Positions 51,829-61,525 are shown, numbered from the stretch's first letter. The stretch is 64,000 bases of DNA from Gillisella vitis (GCF_021559775.1 NZ_CP056047.1:1798001-1862000), one strand, 5' to 3'. The notes: generated from the sequence alone by a model not told the origin. Program-made: numbers and translations.

Positions 51829-52662
51829 TCAGGCTGCGGCTTGGTTTCTCTTGCGCCCGGCGCGGATCTGCACCAGCGTATCGAGGTTCTGATTGACCCG
51901 GCAGTAGAATTCTTCGTCGATGAACGGGCGCAGCATGAAATCATTGCCGCCGACCTTCAGGAAACGCGCAGACAGCAAACGGTCCGACGAGGACGACACG
52001 CCGATGATCCGCAGTTCATGCGAGCCGCGCACAGCCCGAATGCGCCGCGTCAGTTCAAATCCATCGATGTCAGGCATGTTATAGTCGGTCACGACCAGAC
52101 CGATATCGGCATTGCTCTTCAGCAGTTGCAGGGCCGTGGCACCGTTATCCGCGGTGCTGACCCGGAAATTGTAGCGCTTCAAGCGGCTCGACAGCAAAGC
52201 GCGCGCCGTCGGGCTGTCATCGACGATCAGCACGTGGTGATTGTGATTGGTGAGAAAGCGGCAGACGGACTCAATCAGCATTTCAACCGCGAAGATATTG
52301 TCCTTGAGGATATAGTCGACAATGTCCTTCGCCAAAAGCTTTTCACGGGTTTTCTCGTGGAACGTGCTGGTAAAGACAACAGTTGGAATATTCAGATCGG
52401 TCAGATATTCCAAAGCCTCGCCATTTTCGGCGCCAGGCAGGTTGATATTGGAGATTGCCAATGTAACAGGCTCGTCGGAAAGCTCGTTTGCGGCCATCAA
52501 ATCTTCATAGGTACGGCAGATTTCCGCATCAATATTGAAAATCTCTTTCAAACGTTGCGTGATCATGGATGTAAAGACATTGGAGTCTTCTGCGACGATA
52601 ATACGTGCGTCCGGAAATTTTTCGCCGGAATATTGCATTCCTGAAACGCCAAGATAGGTCAT
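51829..52662 (-). CDS. Tandem-receiver response regulator, probably a truncated PleD-type protein
   Basis: 277 residues, two REC domains. REC1 (18-130) is degenerate: IIVAEDSNVFTSMITQRL start but LAISNINLPG, where the phospho-acceptor Asp is replaced by Asn. REC2 (about 143-265) is canonical: HVLIVDDSPTARALLSSRLK, VVTDYNMPDIDGFELTRRIR, IGVSSSSDR, DFMLRPF. The chain stops after NQNLDTLVQIRAGRKRNQAAA, the linker that in relatives leads into a GGDEF domain. As it stands it could signal but not make c-di-GMP. Confidence 0.85.
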   Translation of the reverse strand: MTYLGVSGMQYSGEKFPDARIIVAEDSNVFTSMITQRLKEIFNIDAEICRTYEDLMAANELSDEPVTLAISNINLPGAENGEALEYLTDLNIPTVVFTSTFHEKTREKLLAKDIVDYILKDNIFAVEMLIESVCRFLTNHNHHVLIVDDSPTARALLSSRLKRYNFRVSTADNGATALQLLKSNADIGLVVTDYNMPDIDGFELTRRIRAVRGSHELRIIGVSSSSDRLLSARFLKVGGNDFMLRPFIDEEFYCRVNQNLDTLVQIRAGRKRNQAAA

Positions 52663-52763
52663 GACACGCCTTTGAACAAGAGATCTTGCCGCAATATAGA
52701 CATGACCGATTGCTGAAATATTAATCGAAACGGGGCGTTATACCTTCTATGCTTAATAAGAAC

Positions 52764-52794
52764 AAAAAGGCGGCCCAGAGGTGGCCGCCTTTTT
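52764..52794. terminator. Bidirectional terminator
   Basis: AAAAAGGCGGCC / GGCCGCCTTTTT stem with a 6-base loop and T/A runs at both sides. It follows the dehydrogenase gene on the minus strand and shields the response regulator downstream. Confidence 0.88.
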
Positions 52795-52918
52795 GGATAG
52801 ATTCAGCGCGTCGTCTATCGACGGCATGTTTCAAACATTGCCATCCGTCCTGTGTTCAGAAAACAGCAACTATTTCCAAACGCCACTTCAAGCAATATCT
52901 GGTTCCATTTTACCACTC

Positions 52919-55438
52919 TCAAGCCCTGAGAGCGGCATTATCAGGATCGAACGGGCTTTCGCCCACAACCACCGCGTCATAGAGATCGCCGAGGATCTTG
53001 ATCTTCAGCTTGGTGCCTTCAGTTGCATAGCCGGGTTGCAGCATGGCGAGCGCGATGGATTTGCCGATGCGCCATCCATAGGTGCCATTGGTTGCACGCC
53101 CGACCAGATCGCCCGTTTCATTGTAGATCGCTTCCGAGCCGCGAGCATCGACATCCGCCACGCCTTCAACAACCAGGGTGGCGAAATTCCATTTCAGACC
53201 CTTTTCCTTATAGGCAACCAGAGCCTCCTTGCCGATAAAGTCCTTATCGAGCTTGATGAAACGGTCGAGCGCCGATTCATAGGCGTTGTATTCGATCGAC
53301 ATTTCCCTCGGGATCAGGCGATAGGATTTCTCGACCGACATCGACAGCATGGCGCGGATGCCGAAAGGCTTGATGTCGAATTCGGCACCGGCCTCCATCA
53401 GCTTGTCGAAAATATAGGCCTGCATCTCGATGGGGTGATGCAATTCCCAACCCAGTTCCCCGACAAAATTGACGCGCAGCGCATGGGCGCTCGCCACGCC
53501 AACCGAGATTTCCTTGCCGGTCAGCCAGGGGAAATCCTTGTTCTCAAGGCTGGTACGGGTCAGTTTCTGCAAGACCTGCCGTGACTTCGGCCCGGCCAGA
53601 ACCAGTACGCCGAGCTTCTGGGTGATCTGCTGAAGCTTGACCGACCCATCGGTCGGAGCCAGCTTGCGCAGATAATCATGGTCATGGGCCTCGTAAGCGC
53701 CAGCCGACACCAGATAGAACCGGTTCGGAGCCCATTCATAAACCGTGAATTCAGCACGGACGCCGCCATGCTGCGTCAGCATGTGGCACAGCGCGATACG
53801 GCCGCGCTTCTTCGGGATGGCATTGGCAAACAGGCTGTCCAGCCAGGCCCGGGCACCGGGACCGGACACTTCCATCTTGGCGAAGGCCGACATGTCGAGC
53901 ACGCCGACATGCTCGTTGACATGCTTCACCTCATTGCCGACATGCTCGAAATAGTTTGAGCGGCGGAACGACCATTTTTCCACCACGCGACCATCTTCGG
54001 TCGGGGCTGCATAATTGTGGTTGGTGATGACATCGACGCCAACGCCAAGCTCGTTCTTGGGCACTTCATAGCCTTCAGGCGCAAACCAGTTGGCGCGCTC
54101 CCAACCATAGACGGAGCCGAAGACGGCACCCATCTTTTTCAACCGGTCATAGACCGGCGTGGTTTTCAGCGGACGGGCGGCAGCGCGCTCCTCATCCGGG
54201 TAATGCATGGTGAAGACATTGGCATAGGCTTCTTCGTTCTTGGCGATCAGATAGCCTTCTGTCGCATAAGGACCGAAGCGGCGCGGATCGGCGCCCATCA
54301 TGTCGAGGGTGGATTCGCCATCGACGATCCATTCCGCCAATTGCCAACCGGCACCGCCAGCCGCGGTGATGCCAAAGGAATGGCCCTCATTCAGCCAGAA
54401 ATTCTTCAATCCCGGCGCAGGACCGACAATCGGATTTCCGTCCGGCGTATAGGCGATAGCGCCGTTATAAACTTTCTTGATGCCGACTTCGCCAAAGGCC
54501 GGCACACGCACCATGGCCGTCTCGATATGTGGCATCAGACGGTCGAGTTCTTCCTGGAACAGTTCGTATTCACTCTCGTCGGATGGGCCATCGACATAAC
54601 AGACCGGCGCGCCCACTTCGTAAGGCCCAAGCAACAGACCGCCATTTTCCTCGCGCATGTACCAGGCGCTGTCGGCCTCGCGCAGCACGCCCATTTCCGG
54701 CAGGCCCTTGGCCTTGCGTTCAACAATGGCCGGATGCGGCTCGGTGACGATATACTGGTGCTCAACCGGAATGACCGGAATATTGATGCCCACCATTTCG
54801 CCGGTCTTGCGGGCAAAATTGCCGGTGCAGGAGATCACGTGTTCGGCGGTGATCTCACCCTTGTCGGTGGTGATCTTCCACAAGCCATCCGGCTGACACT
54901 CGATGGACGTCACGGTCGTGTTGCGGTAGATGGTGGCACCCCGGTCGCGGGCGCCCTTGGCCAGCGCCTGGGTCAGGTCGGCGGGCTGGATGTAGCCATC
55001 GTCGGGATGCTGGATGGCGCCAAGCAGGCCTTCCGTTTCACACAGCGGCCAGATTTCCTTGACCTGTTCAGGCGTCAGGATGTTGACCTTGACGCCAATG
55101 GTTTCGGCAATCCCGGCATAATACATGAACTCGTCCCAGCGATCCTTGCTGCGGGCGAGACGGATATTGGAGACCTTGCTGAAACCGACATTCATGCCGG
55201 TCTCTTCCTGAAGTTCCTGATAGAACTTCACCGAGTATTTGTGGATCTGGCCGACCGAATAGCTCATGTTAAACAGCGGCAGCAGACCGGCGGCGTGCCA
55301 TGTCGAGCCTGAGGTCAGCTCCTTGCGCTCGATCAGCACGCTATCGCTCCAGCCCTTCCTGGCCAAGTGATAGAGCGTGGAAACGCCGACGACGCCACCA
55401 CCGATCACCACGGCCCGTGCATGAGATTTGATCGACAT
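52919..55438 (-). CDS. FAD-dependent dimethylglycine/sarcosine dehydrogenase-type protein with GcvT domain
   Basis: 839 residues from ATG 55438. N-terminal DAO-type flavin domain: AVVIGGGVVGVSTLYHLARK (dinucleotide fold), LTSGSTWHAAGLLP (site of covalent FAD His in relatives), EGHSFGITAAGGAGWQLAEW near residue 360. The C-terminal half is a glycine-cleavage-T-type folate-binding domain (GVLDMSAFAKMEVSGPGARA; GELGWELHHPIEMQAYIFDK). Oxidatively demethylates N-methyl glycines in choline/betaine breakdown, passing C1 units to tetrahydrofolate. The exact substrate (dimethylglycine, sarcosine or another) cannot be decided. Monocistronic. Confidence 0.9.
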   Translation of the reverse strand: MSIKSHARAVVIGGGVVGVSTLYHLARKGWSDSVLIERKELTSGSTWHAAGLLPLFNMSYSVGQIHKYSVKFYQELQEETGMNVGFSKVSNIRLARSKDRWDEFMYYAGIAETIGVKVNILTPEQVKEIWPLCETEGLLGAIQHPDDGYIQPADLTQALAKGARDRGATIYRNTTVTSIECQPDGLWKITTDKGEITAEHVISCTGNFARKTGEMVGINIPVIPVEHQYIVTEPHPAIVERKAKGLPEMGVLREADSAWYMREENGGLLLGPYEVGAPVCYVDGPSDESEYELFQEELDRLMPHIETAMVRVPAFGEVGIKKVYNGAIAYTPDGNPIVGPAPGLKNFWLNEGHSFGITAAGGAGWQLAEWIVDGESTLDMMGADPRRFGPYATEGYLIAKNEEAYANVFTMHYPDEERAAARPLKTTPVYDRLKKMGAVFGSVYGWERANWFAPEGYEVPKNELGVGVDVITNHNYAAPTEDGRVVEKWSFRRSNYFEHVGNEVKHVNEHVGVLDMSAFAKMEVSGPGARAWLDSLFANAIPKKRGRIALCHMLTQHGGVRAEFTVYEWAPNRFYLVSAGAYEAHDHDYLRKLAPTDGSVKLQQITQKLGVLVLAGPKSRQVLQKLTRTSLENKDFPWLTGKEISVGVASAHALRVNFVGELGWELHHPIEMQAYIFDKLMEAGAEFDIKPFGIRAMLSMSVEKSYRLIPREMSIEYNAYESALDRFIKLDKDFIGKEALVAYKEKGLKWNFATLVVEGVADVDARGSEAIYNETGDLVGRATNGTYGWRIGKSIALAMLQPGYATEGTKLKIKILGDLYDAVVVGESPFDPDNAALRA

Positions 55439-55667
55439 GGAATTTCCCCTGTTCTGCTGCGAGCGCAAGGCGCAAACGACCGGATGACGCCGCAAGATTG
55501 ATCCCGCGACTATGATAAAGACCCGCTTCCCTGTGCCGCCCGTTTGCGACATGGGCATGGGCTGGCGCGACCTGCGGATAAAAACTGCTGATGTAACGAT
55601 CCTTGATCAATCGCAAATCGCCAAACGCAGAGCAAGCCCTCGTCCTAAGCCCTATCATAGACATGCT

Positions 55668-56438
55668 TTATTGCGGTATCAGGAAGACCAGCTTGCAATC
55701 CGGACGGTCGCAGGGCCGGTAGTTGAACTGGCGAAATCGCAACCTGCCTCGATCCGGGGAAACCAGTTCACGTTCTCCGCCTTCGCGATCCAGCACCGTC
55801 TGCTCCCGCCACCCCTGCGCAAAGAGCGGACTGTCGCGCTGTAGCTGTTCAATCAGCGCACGGACCGTCGCATCGCGCAATGCATGACTGTAATCGGCGC
55901 GAAATTCGGCCAGTACCCGTAATGCGCGCATTTCCCAATCGACAATGATCTCGCGGGCGCCAGGATTGAGAAATACATAACGCAGCAGGTTTTTATCCTT
56001 GCTGTGCTCCCCAAGCCAATCAGGAAACAGGGATGCGGCTGCGGAATTGAAACAGCAGGCATTCCAGTTGCGGTCAAGCGCATAGGCTGGATGCTGCACC
56101 ATGCTGACAGCCGTCACCAGGGACGCTGGCACATCGTCAATGGCGTCTCCCTCTTCCTCGTCGGGGTCGCGCCGGGATGCCAGTTCAAACAGATAGGCAC
56201 GTTCGGCCCGGGTCAATTCCAGGGCCCGCGCCAGCCTCGCCAAGGCCTGCGGCGAGGCCTGAACCTGGCGCCCCTGCTCTATCCAGGCACACCATGTGGC
56301 GCTGATGCCCGCTCGTTCGGCCAGTTCCTCGCGCCTCAGGCCCGGCGTGCGCCGCCGTCCGATCCGGTCCGGCACCAATTTTTCACGATGGGTGCGCACG
56401 AACTCACCCAGCAAACGTCTCTGTTCTACATCCAGCAT
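55668..56438 (-). CDS. Xre-family regulator with MmyB-like ligand domain
   Basis: 256 residues from ATG 56438 (MLDVEQRRLLGEFVRTHREK). HTH: TPGLRREELAERAGISATWC then AWIEQGRQVQASPQALARLA, the typical GLRREEVA form. C-terminal PAS-like MmyB domain: YALDRNWNACCFNSAAASLF and the end DRPDCKLVFLIPQ. Members of this family usually control a divergent oxidoreductase; here the divergent neighbour is a methyltransferase. Confidence 0.88.
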   Translation of the reverse strand: MLDVEQRRLLGEFVRTHREKLVPDRIGRRRTPGLRREELAERAGISATWCAWIEQGRQVQASPQALARLARALELTRAERAYLFELASRRDPDEEEGDAIDDVPASLVTAVSMVQHPAYALDRNWNACCFNSAAASLFPDWLGEHSKDKNLLRYVFLNPGAREIIVDWEMRALRVLAEFRADYSHALRDATVRALIEQLQRDSPLFAQGWREQTVLDREGGERELVSPDRGRLRFRQFNYRPCDRPDCKLVFLIPQ

Positions 56439-56772
56439 GGCAGCATTTATAACAGGATAACTGCTCCTCTTGTAACAGCATATTGTTGGCGTCATGCTGT
56501 TTACACCAGGCGACATCACCATGCCCCTTGGTCTTCTTATGGCGACGATCTCAAGCCTTTGGCCTCTTCGAGAGAGTCACAATTCCACTCACCGAGGATG
56601 CCTCCCCATCTTCGATGCCTTGATACGATACGGACAGTTCATGCAGCGGGACCTGAGCGGATTGCCAGGAACAAAGAAGGATGCGCTACACTCCAGACAT
56701 GGAGTTGCAACGCTGAATTTCAAGCGTTTCATGATCTGAACCGGGATAAACCAGCTTAACAGGAACAGTTAC
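56439..56772. promoter_or_regulatory. Divergent promoter region
   Basis: 334 bases between an Xre-type regulator (minus) and a methyltransferase (plus). A plus-strand frame at 56494-56739 has no ribosome site or recognisable domain. It might be a relic of the regulator's usual divergent partner, but I cannot show that. Confidence 0.4.
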
Positions 56773-57567
56773 ATGCCAACAGCAACCAGCGAGAAAAATA
56801 GAGTGAACGAAAATCACGACCACCACGTGCAGCAGAATTTCGGCCCAAGGGCGAGCGCCTATGTGGAAAGCGCCGTCCACGCTTCCGGCGCCGATCTGGT
56901 TCGCCTGGGCGACATCGCCCGCACTGCCAATGCCAGCCACGGCATCGATCTGGGCTGTGGTGGCGGCCATGTCGCCTATGCGATTGCACCGCATATGACA
57001 ACCGTGACCGCCATCGATCTTTCCGCCGATATGCTGGCCGCAGTCTCTCAAACCGCAACGGAGCGCGGTTTAACGAATATTGCGACAATCAGGGCTTCAG
57101 CCGAGCAATTGCCCTGTGACGATGGTCAGTTCGATTTTCTCGCCTGCCGCTTTTCCGCCCACCACTGGCACGATGTCCATGCCGGCTTGCGACAGGCCCA
57201 GCGTGTATTGAAGCCGGGCGCCCCAGCAATCTTCATCGATGTGGTCTCGCCGCCATCGCCATTGCTGAACACGCATCTGCAAGCAGTCGAGTTGCTGCGC
57301 GACACCTCGCATGTCAGAAATTATATGCTGAGCGAATGGACACAGATGCTGGGACAGACTGGGTTTGCGATAAAAACCTGTCAGACCAGCAGGCTGCGGA
57401 TGGATTTCAAGGTTTGGACGGACCGCATGAACACACCGGATGCCATGCGCACCGCCATCCGCCTGTTGCAACAGGATGCCGCTGCCGAGACAAAAGCGCA
57501 TTTCGAAATTGAACCCGACGGCTCCTTCATGCTCGATGTCGCGCTGTTTGAAACCCACAGGATATGA
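56773..57567 (+). CDS. Class I SAM-dependent methyltransferase
   Basis: 264 residues, Methyltransf_11/UbiE type. HHVQQNFGPRASAYVESAVH start; motif I GIDLGCGGGHVAYAIA; acidic loop ATVTAIDLS-like TAIDLSADML; motif post-I FDFLACRFSAHHWHDVHAGL; RVLKPGAPAIFIDVVSPPSP. Small-molecule methylation of unknown substrate. Divergent from the Xre-type regulator, which may control it. Confidence 0.88.
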   Translation: MPTATSEKNRVNENHDHHVQQNFGPRASAYVESAVHASGADLVRLGDIARTANASHGIDLGCGGGHVAYAIAPHMTTVTAIDLSADMLAAVSQTATERGLTNIATIRASAEQLPCDDGQFDFLACRFSAHHWHDVHAGLRQAQRVLKPGAPAIFIDVVSPPSPLLNTHLQAVELLRDTSHVRNYMLSEWTQMLGQTGFAIKTCQTSRLRMDFKVWTDRMNTPDAMRTAIRLLQQDAAAETKAHFEIEPDGSFMLDVALFETHRI

Positions 57568-57574
57568 GGAGCCG

Positions 57575-57606
57575 GCTCGTCGCAAGCTGATTTGCCTGCG
57601 ACGAGC
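57575..57606. terminator. Hairpin between convergent genes
   Basis: Perfect 10-bp stem GCTCGTCGCA/TGCGACGAGC between the methyltransferase stop and the end of the channel gene. No strong T run, so a weak or factor-assisted terminator. Confidence 0.55.
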
Positions 57607-57615
57607 AGTTGCCTA

Positions 57616-60045
57616 TCAAGAAGCGGGCGATGGTGGCAGCGGCGCTGCTGCTGCCACGACTTCTTCCGCATCAGCAGCTTCTTCCTTCAGAATCACGCCT
57701 TCGGCTTTGAACCTCTCGAAAATCCCCAGTCTCAACTCGTTGCGCACCGCAAGACCGTTCAAGACATCGCCGACAAACACCCGGACTTCAAATTCAAGAT
57801 CCGCTCCATCAAATTTCTTGAAGACGACGACCGGTTCGGGGGTGCGCAACACGCCGGGTACATCGCTTGCTACCTCTCTCAGCATGCCCATGACATGGCG
57901 TGGATCATTGACCGCCTTGGCGGCAATCTCCATATCGATTCGACCCAGCTTATTACGATGGGTCCAGTTACCGACCGAGGCGTTGATCAGCTGCGAATTC
58001 GGCACAATGATCGACTGACGCTGAAAGGTTTCGATTTCCGTGGCGCGCACCGAAATACGCCGCACAAAACCTTCACTCGTACCCGTCGCCACCCAGTCGC
58101 CGACCTTGAAAGGCCGCTCGAAGAGTAGGATCAGGCCTGAGACAAAGTTGGAAATGATATTCTGCAAGCCAAAACCGATACCGACCGACAAGGCACCGGC
58201 AACCAGCGCCAGGCTGGACAGGTTGATACCGGCCGCCGACAGGCCCATGAAACCGGCAACAATCGCGCCGAAATAGCCGACGGAGGTTTTGACAGAATTG
58301 CGCACGCCCGGATCGACCTGCGACCGCGCCATGACATTACCGTCAAGCCATTTCTCGAACCAGCGGGTCAGCACGACACCAATCAGGAAAATGGCGATCC
58401 CGCTGAAGATGCCGACGATGGAAATGCTGATGCCGCCAACATTGATCTGGATGAACAGATTATAGAACCACGTCTGGATATCCGGCGGCTGGAACCCCCA
58501 GGACATCATGATCAGGGGAACGCCGATCACGAAAACGAAGCCGTAGATCAACAATCCGGCGGCAATACCAAACTGGTCGAGGGCGACGGGTCCGAAATTG
58601 AAGCGGCGCTGCAGGAAGCGGCCCACGATCGTCTCGGCAAACCGGTCACGCTCGGACACAGCCCGGCCTGAACGAATGCCGATATACATGGTGGCCGCCA
58701 CGCCCCCCGTCAGGATAAGCTGGCTGGCAACGAACCGGGCCAGGCCAATATAGCCGATCAGGCTGGTGAAGATCAGCCAGACGCCGCAGACCCGAAGAGC
58801 GATGGCTGTCCGCTTCGACCATGGACGGCCACCCGTGGCGGCTTCATCCTCGGATTTCGGCAGAAGCGGACGAATGAAGGAAACCCAGAGCAGGATGAGA
58901 CCGACCAGGCTTGACGACACCACCCCCTTCAACACCGAGAGTTCGACTGGCGATCCCAATGTCTGCGCAATACTGGACAGGCCATAATCGAGACCGTTGA
59001 TCACCGTCATAGCCACGAAGGCCGCGACCAATTGTCGGCTGCCCCGGTCGGACACATGCACGAGCCGCCATTTCGGCGCCCACGGATTAAACACGGCGAT
59101 TGCAAGCCGTGACGAGAAAAACACCAGCCAGAACACGCCGAAAAACGACGCGATGATCGGCTCGATGTCCGGCCGCATGACGCTGAAGGTGTCTAGAAAG
59201 AAATAACTGGAAATCAGGAAGAAGCTGAAGGCAAAGGACGGCATGATCGTCGCCCAGAAGGCCACTGAAAACCGGCTCATATAGGAGGGGTTTTCCTCCA
59301 GCTTGCCCCGCTCGATGATTGGCCCGAGAATCCGCTGAAGAACGAGCCGTAATCCCAACGCCATGGCGAGCGACAGAACCATGGCCGAGACCAGCGAAAT
59401 TTTCTTGAAGCGCCAGGCGAAACCCGCCCACCCCTCGAGCATATCGGTAAATCGGCTCGCTTCCGTGCCATAGGACAAGGCGGCATCCGTCATACTGTCA
59501 ACGGAAATGTCCGTATGAGCCAGCAATTGCCGTGTGAACAATTCCCGCCGCACAGCAGTGACCTTGATGGACAAATCACTCGCAGACTTGCTGACTTCGT
59601 CGATCCGGTTCAGGACAGAAGCAATCTGTGCTTTCTGGGCATTGAGTTTGTTGCGCTGCTGGGTCACGTCAGCCGCTTCAGCAGGCTGGCCGTCCTTCGG
59701 CGGATCACCGAGTTCTTTCAAGCGAGCGGCAATATCATCCTGACGCGGCGAAATCAGCAGCTTCATGCCCTGCAATTGTCCGACAATGTCGTCCAGGCTG
59801 GATTTGGCCTCCATCAACTCGCGGTCGTTGTTTCCAGCCTTTTGCGGAATGCTGGCAAGCGAATCGATTTTCTTTTGTAACTGGTCAAGCGTCGCAGGTG
59901 CCTTGGCAACCGGATCGTCATCGGCAAAATTACTATCCTGCGCCAGTGCCGTCCCGACAAAACCATGAAGCCCGAAAGAACTTATCCCAACAGCAATCAG
60001 CAGGATGATCGGAAATAGCGCTAGAAACTTCTTCAGGCTGTGCAA
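57616..60045 (-). CDS. DUF3772 mechanosensitive channel protein (MscS family)
   Basis: About 809 residues. I prefer the TTG at 60045 because it gives a proper signal peptide (HSLKKFLALFPIILLIAVGI, ending ALAQ) and has GGGA upstream; an ATG at 60093 is the alternative. Layout: periplasmic coiled-coil DUF3772 region (LDQLQKKIDSLASIPQKAGN; DDIVGQLQGMKLLISPRQDD), about 11 membrane helices, MscS pore and beta domain (GLQNIISNFVSGLILLFERP; RRISVRATEIETFQRQSIIV). Releases solutes under hypo-osmotic shock. Monocistronic, convergent with the methyltransferase gene. Confidence 0.9.
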   Translation of the reverse strand: MHSLKKFLALFPIILLIAVGISSFGLHGFVGTALAQDSNFADDDPVAKAPATLDQLQKKIDSLASIPQKAGNNDRELMEAKSSLDDIVGQLQGMKLLISPRQDDIAARLKELGDPPKDGQPAEAADVTQQRNKLNAQKAQIASVLNRIDEVSKSASDLSIKVTAVRRELFTRQLLAHTDISVDSMTDAALSYGTEASRFTDMLEGWAGFAWRFKKISLVSAMVLSLAMALGLRLVLQRILGPIIERGKLEENPSYMSRFSVAFWATIMPSFAFSFFLISSYFFLDTFSVMRPDIEPIIASFFGVFWLVFFSSRLAIAVFNPWAPKWRLVHVSDRGSRQLVAAFVAMTVINGLDYGLSSIAQTLGSPVELSVLKGVVSSSLVGLILLWVSFIRPLLPKSEDEAATGGRPWSKRTAIALRVCGVWLIFTSLIGYIGLARFVASQLILTGGVAATMYIGIRSGRAVSERDRFAETIVGRFLQRRFNFGPVALDQFGIAAGLLIYGFVFVIGVPLIMMSWGFQPPDIQTWFYNLFIQINVGGISISIVGIFSGIAIFLIGVVLTRWFEKWLDGNVMARSQVDPGVRNSVKTSVGYFGAIVAGFMGLSAAGINLSSLALVAGALSVGIGFGLQNIISNFVSGLILLFERPFKVGDWVATGTSEGFVRRISVRATEIETFQRQSIIVPNSQLINASVGNWTHRNKLGRIDMEIAAKAVNDPRHVMGMLREVASDVPGVLRTPEPVVVFKKFDGADLEFEVRVFVGDVLNGLAVRNELRLGIFERFKAEGVILKEEAADAEEVVAAAAPLPPSPAS

Positions 60046-60104
60046 ATCACTGTCCCTTTGTCCGCATCGATTACAGCGCCGCGCATATGACATGCTGCAC
60101 GAAA

Positions 60105-60185
60105 CCTGCTGTAGCACCCTAAAACTGCTGCATAATCACTTAAACCGCATCCGGTATCAGAAATAATGCAGGACAGTCTGTCAGC
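60105..60185. repeat. Dispersed rhizobial palindromic repeat, copy R4 (degenerate)
   Basis: CTGTAGCACCCTAAAACTGC then TGCATAATCACTTAAACCGC and a weak right arm AATAATGCAG; matches the left half of the family near 6.8 kb. Confidence 0.55.
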
Positions 60186-60437
60186 TTTATATTGACCTAA
60201 ACAGACCATCGTTTTTTTGTTTTTGTTTGTCTTTTCAGGAAAACCGGCTTCCGCTTATTTCCCTGACACACTCCAGACGACGTCATGCTGGCCTGCAGCA
60301 TATTTCAGGCCAATCGATGACCAAACCGCCTTATGCACAAAACAGCACCACATCCAAGCAGGACGGCAGCCCTCAATTGGCGCCATGCATGCGTTCAATA
60401 CTCGATTCCCGGGACTTTCAAAACAAACAGCAAAAGC

Positions 60438-60467
60438 AAAAAGCCGCCGGGAAGGTTTCCGGCGGCT
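60438..60467 (-). terminator. Rho-independent terminator after hutX
   Basis: Stem AGCCGCCGG/CCGGCGGCT with an 8-base loop and a T run on the minus strand, about 50 bases past the hutX stop. Confidence 0.85.
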
Positions 60468-60516
60468 AAGCAAAGCTCTAGGAGTTTTAAGGTCACCAGA
60501 TTGGCAATAACCAGCC

Positions 60517-61050
60517 CTATCCCGACACCGAACCCCGATACTGGGAGCGCAACTGCTCGAACAGAGCGACTTGCTCGGCAATCAAAGTCTTTTGTGCATC
60601 CCTGCGCACAAAGACCTTCAACATTGCAGCGCCCTCACCATTCATGAACCACACCGACAGGGACCGTCGGCCATGAAACATCCGGTCAACAAAGGCGACG
60701 GAGCGGCAATGGTCGATACGGATATGGCCGCCGACCGGACTGTCGCCGTGAATGTTGAACCAGCCATGGCCAATGGACCCCGGCGGAAGAGCGCCGACCA
60801 CTTCCAGAACGACATCTTTGGTGTGGACGATGGTCAGCACATCGCCCCAACCTGACAAATGGGTCCAGATCGGTTCGAAAGCCTCTGACGGCGCGATGGT
60901 CACACAATCTGGCGGTAAAATGGCCAGAATCTCGGCGGGCGTTACCCCTGCCTCCGTTGCAATGGTTTCCACCACGCCGTCAGGTTTTTCGGCGAGAGCC
61001 GCTTTGGCAACCTCAAGCGGTGAAAGGCGGGCAGTATCGACAGCGGCCAT
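60517..61050 (-). CDS. hutX: Haem utilisation carrier protein HutX
   Basis: 177 residues from ATG 61050. Cytosolic haem-trafficking protein of the HutX/HuvX family. SPLEVAKAALAEKPDGVVET; ILPPDCVTIAPSEAFEPIWT; WFNIHGDSPVGGHIRIDHCR; FHGRRSLSVWFMNGEGAAML: the last two segments are characteristic. It starts 7 bases after the stop of the monooxygenase gene, so they are one transcript, divergent from hmuTUV. Expected to be iron-regulated, though I could not identify a RirA or Irr site by eye. Confidence 0.9.
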   Translation of the reverse strand: MAAVDTARLSPLEVAKAALAEKPDGVVETIATEAGVTPAEILAILPPDCVTIAPSEAFEPIWTHLSGWGDVLTIVHTKDVVLEVVGALPPGSIGHGWFNIHGDSPVGGHIRIDHCRSVAFVDRMFHGRRSLSVWFMNGEGAAMLKVFVRRDAQKTLIAEQVALFEQLRSQYRGSVSG

Positions 61051-61057
61051 GATCGTC

Positions 61058-61399
61058 TCAGGCCGCCTTGGAACTGCGCGTACCCGTGCTGTCTTCATGA
61101 AGGATCACTTCAAATCCTTCGAAATGCGGACCGCCAAGATATTGAACCTTGCTCTGCCCGGCATTGGCATGGGCCGCACGGAACTGCTCGGACTTCGTCC
61201 AGGCAACGAAGGTTTCATGGCTTTCCCAGACCGTATGGGACACATAAAGCGAGTGGTCCTCGCCCTTGGGGCCTTTCAACATATGAAATTCGACATAGCC
61301 CGGCACTTCCGCCAGGCGGCCCTGACGATCACGCCACTGAGCTTCAAACACGTCCTCGAAACCCGGAACGACGCGAAAACGGTTCATTGCAATATACAT
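61058..61399 (-). CDS. IsdG/HmuQ-type haem-degrading monooxygenase
   Basis: 113 residues from ATG 61399. ABM-fold protein with the IsdG-type catalytic set: Asn6 (MYIAMNRFRV), Trp67 (FVAWTKSEQF) and His77 (RAAHANAG), matching the known Asn/Trp/His triad spacing. Bradyrhizobium HmuQ/HmuD and Brucella BhuQ of this family open the haem ring to release iron. Its place beside hutX and opposite hmuTUV strongly supports that role. Confidence 0.85.
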   Translation of the reverse strand: MYIAMNRFRVVPGFEDVFEAQWRDRQGRLAEVPGYVEFHMLKGPKGEDHSLYVSHTVWESHETFVAWTKSEQFRAAHANAGQSKVQYLGGPHFEGFEVILHEDSTGTRSSKAA

Positions 61400-61429
61400 A
61401 GTCTGCTCCACACGTTGGCTGGAAATGCG

Positions 61430-61525
61430 ATGCTGCATAATTCCTCAAACCGGAATTGGCTTGAGGAATTATGCAGCAGATAGAAAGCGTTACAGCGTCT
61501 TTTGTGTATTTGACAAAACACACGG
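61430..61525. repeat. Dispersed rhizobial palindromic repeat, copy R5 (best preserved)
   Basis: Perfect 18-bp stem TGCTGCATAATTCCTCAA (61431-61448) with 61461-61478, then GATAGAAAGCGTTACAGCGT and a GTGTATTTGACAAAACACAC hairpin. It sits between the divergent haem operons. Confidence 0.8.
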
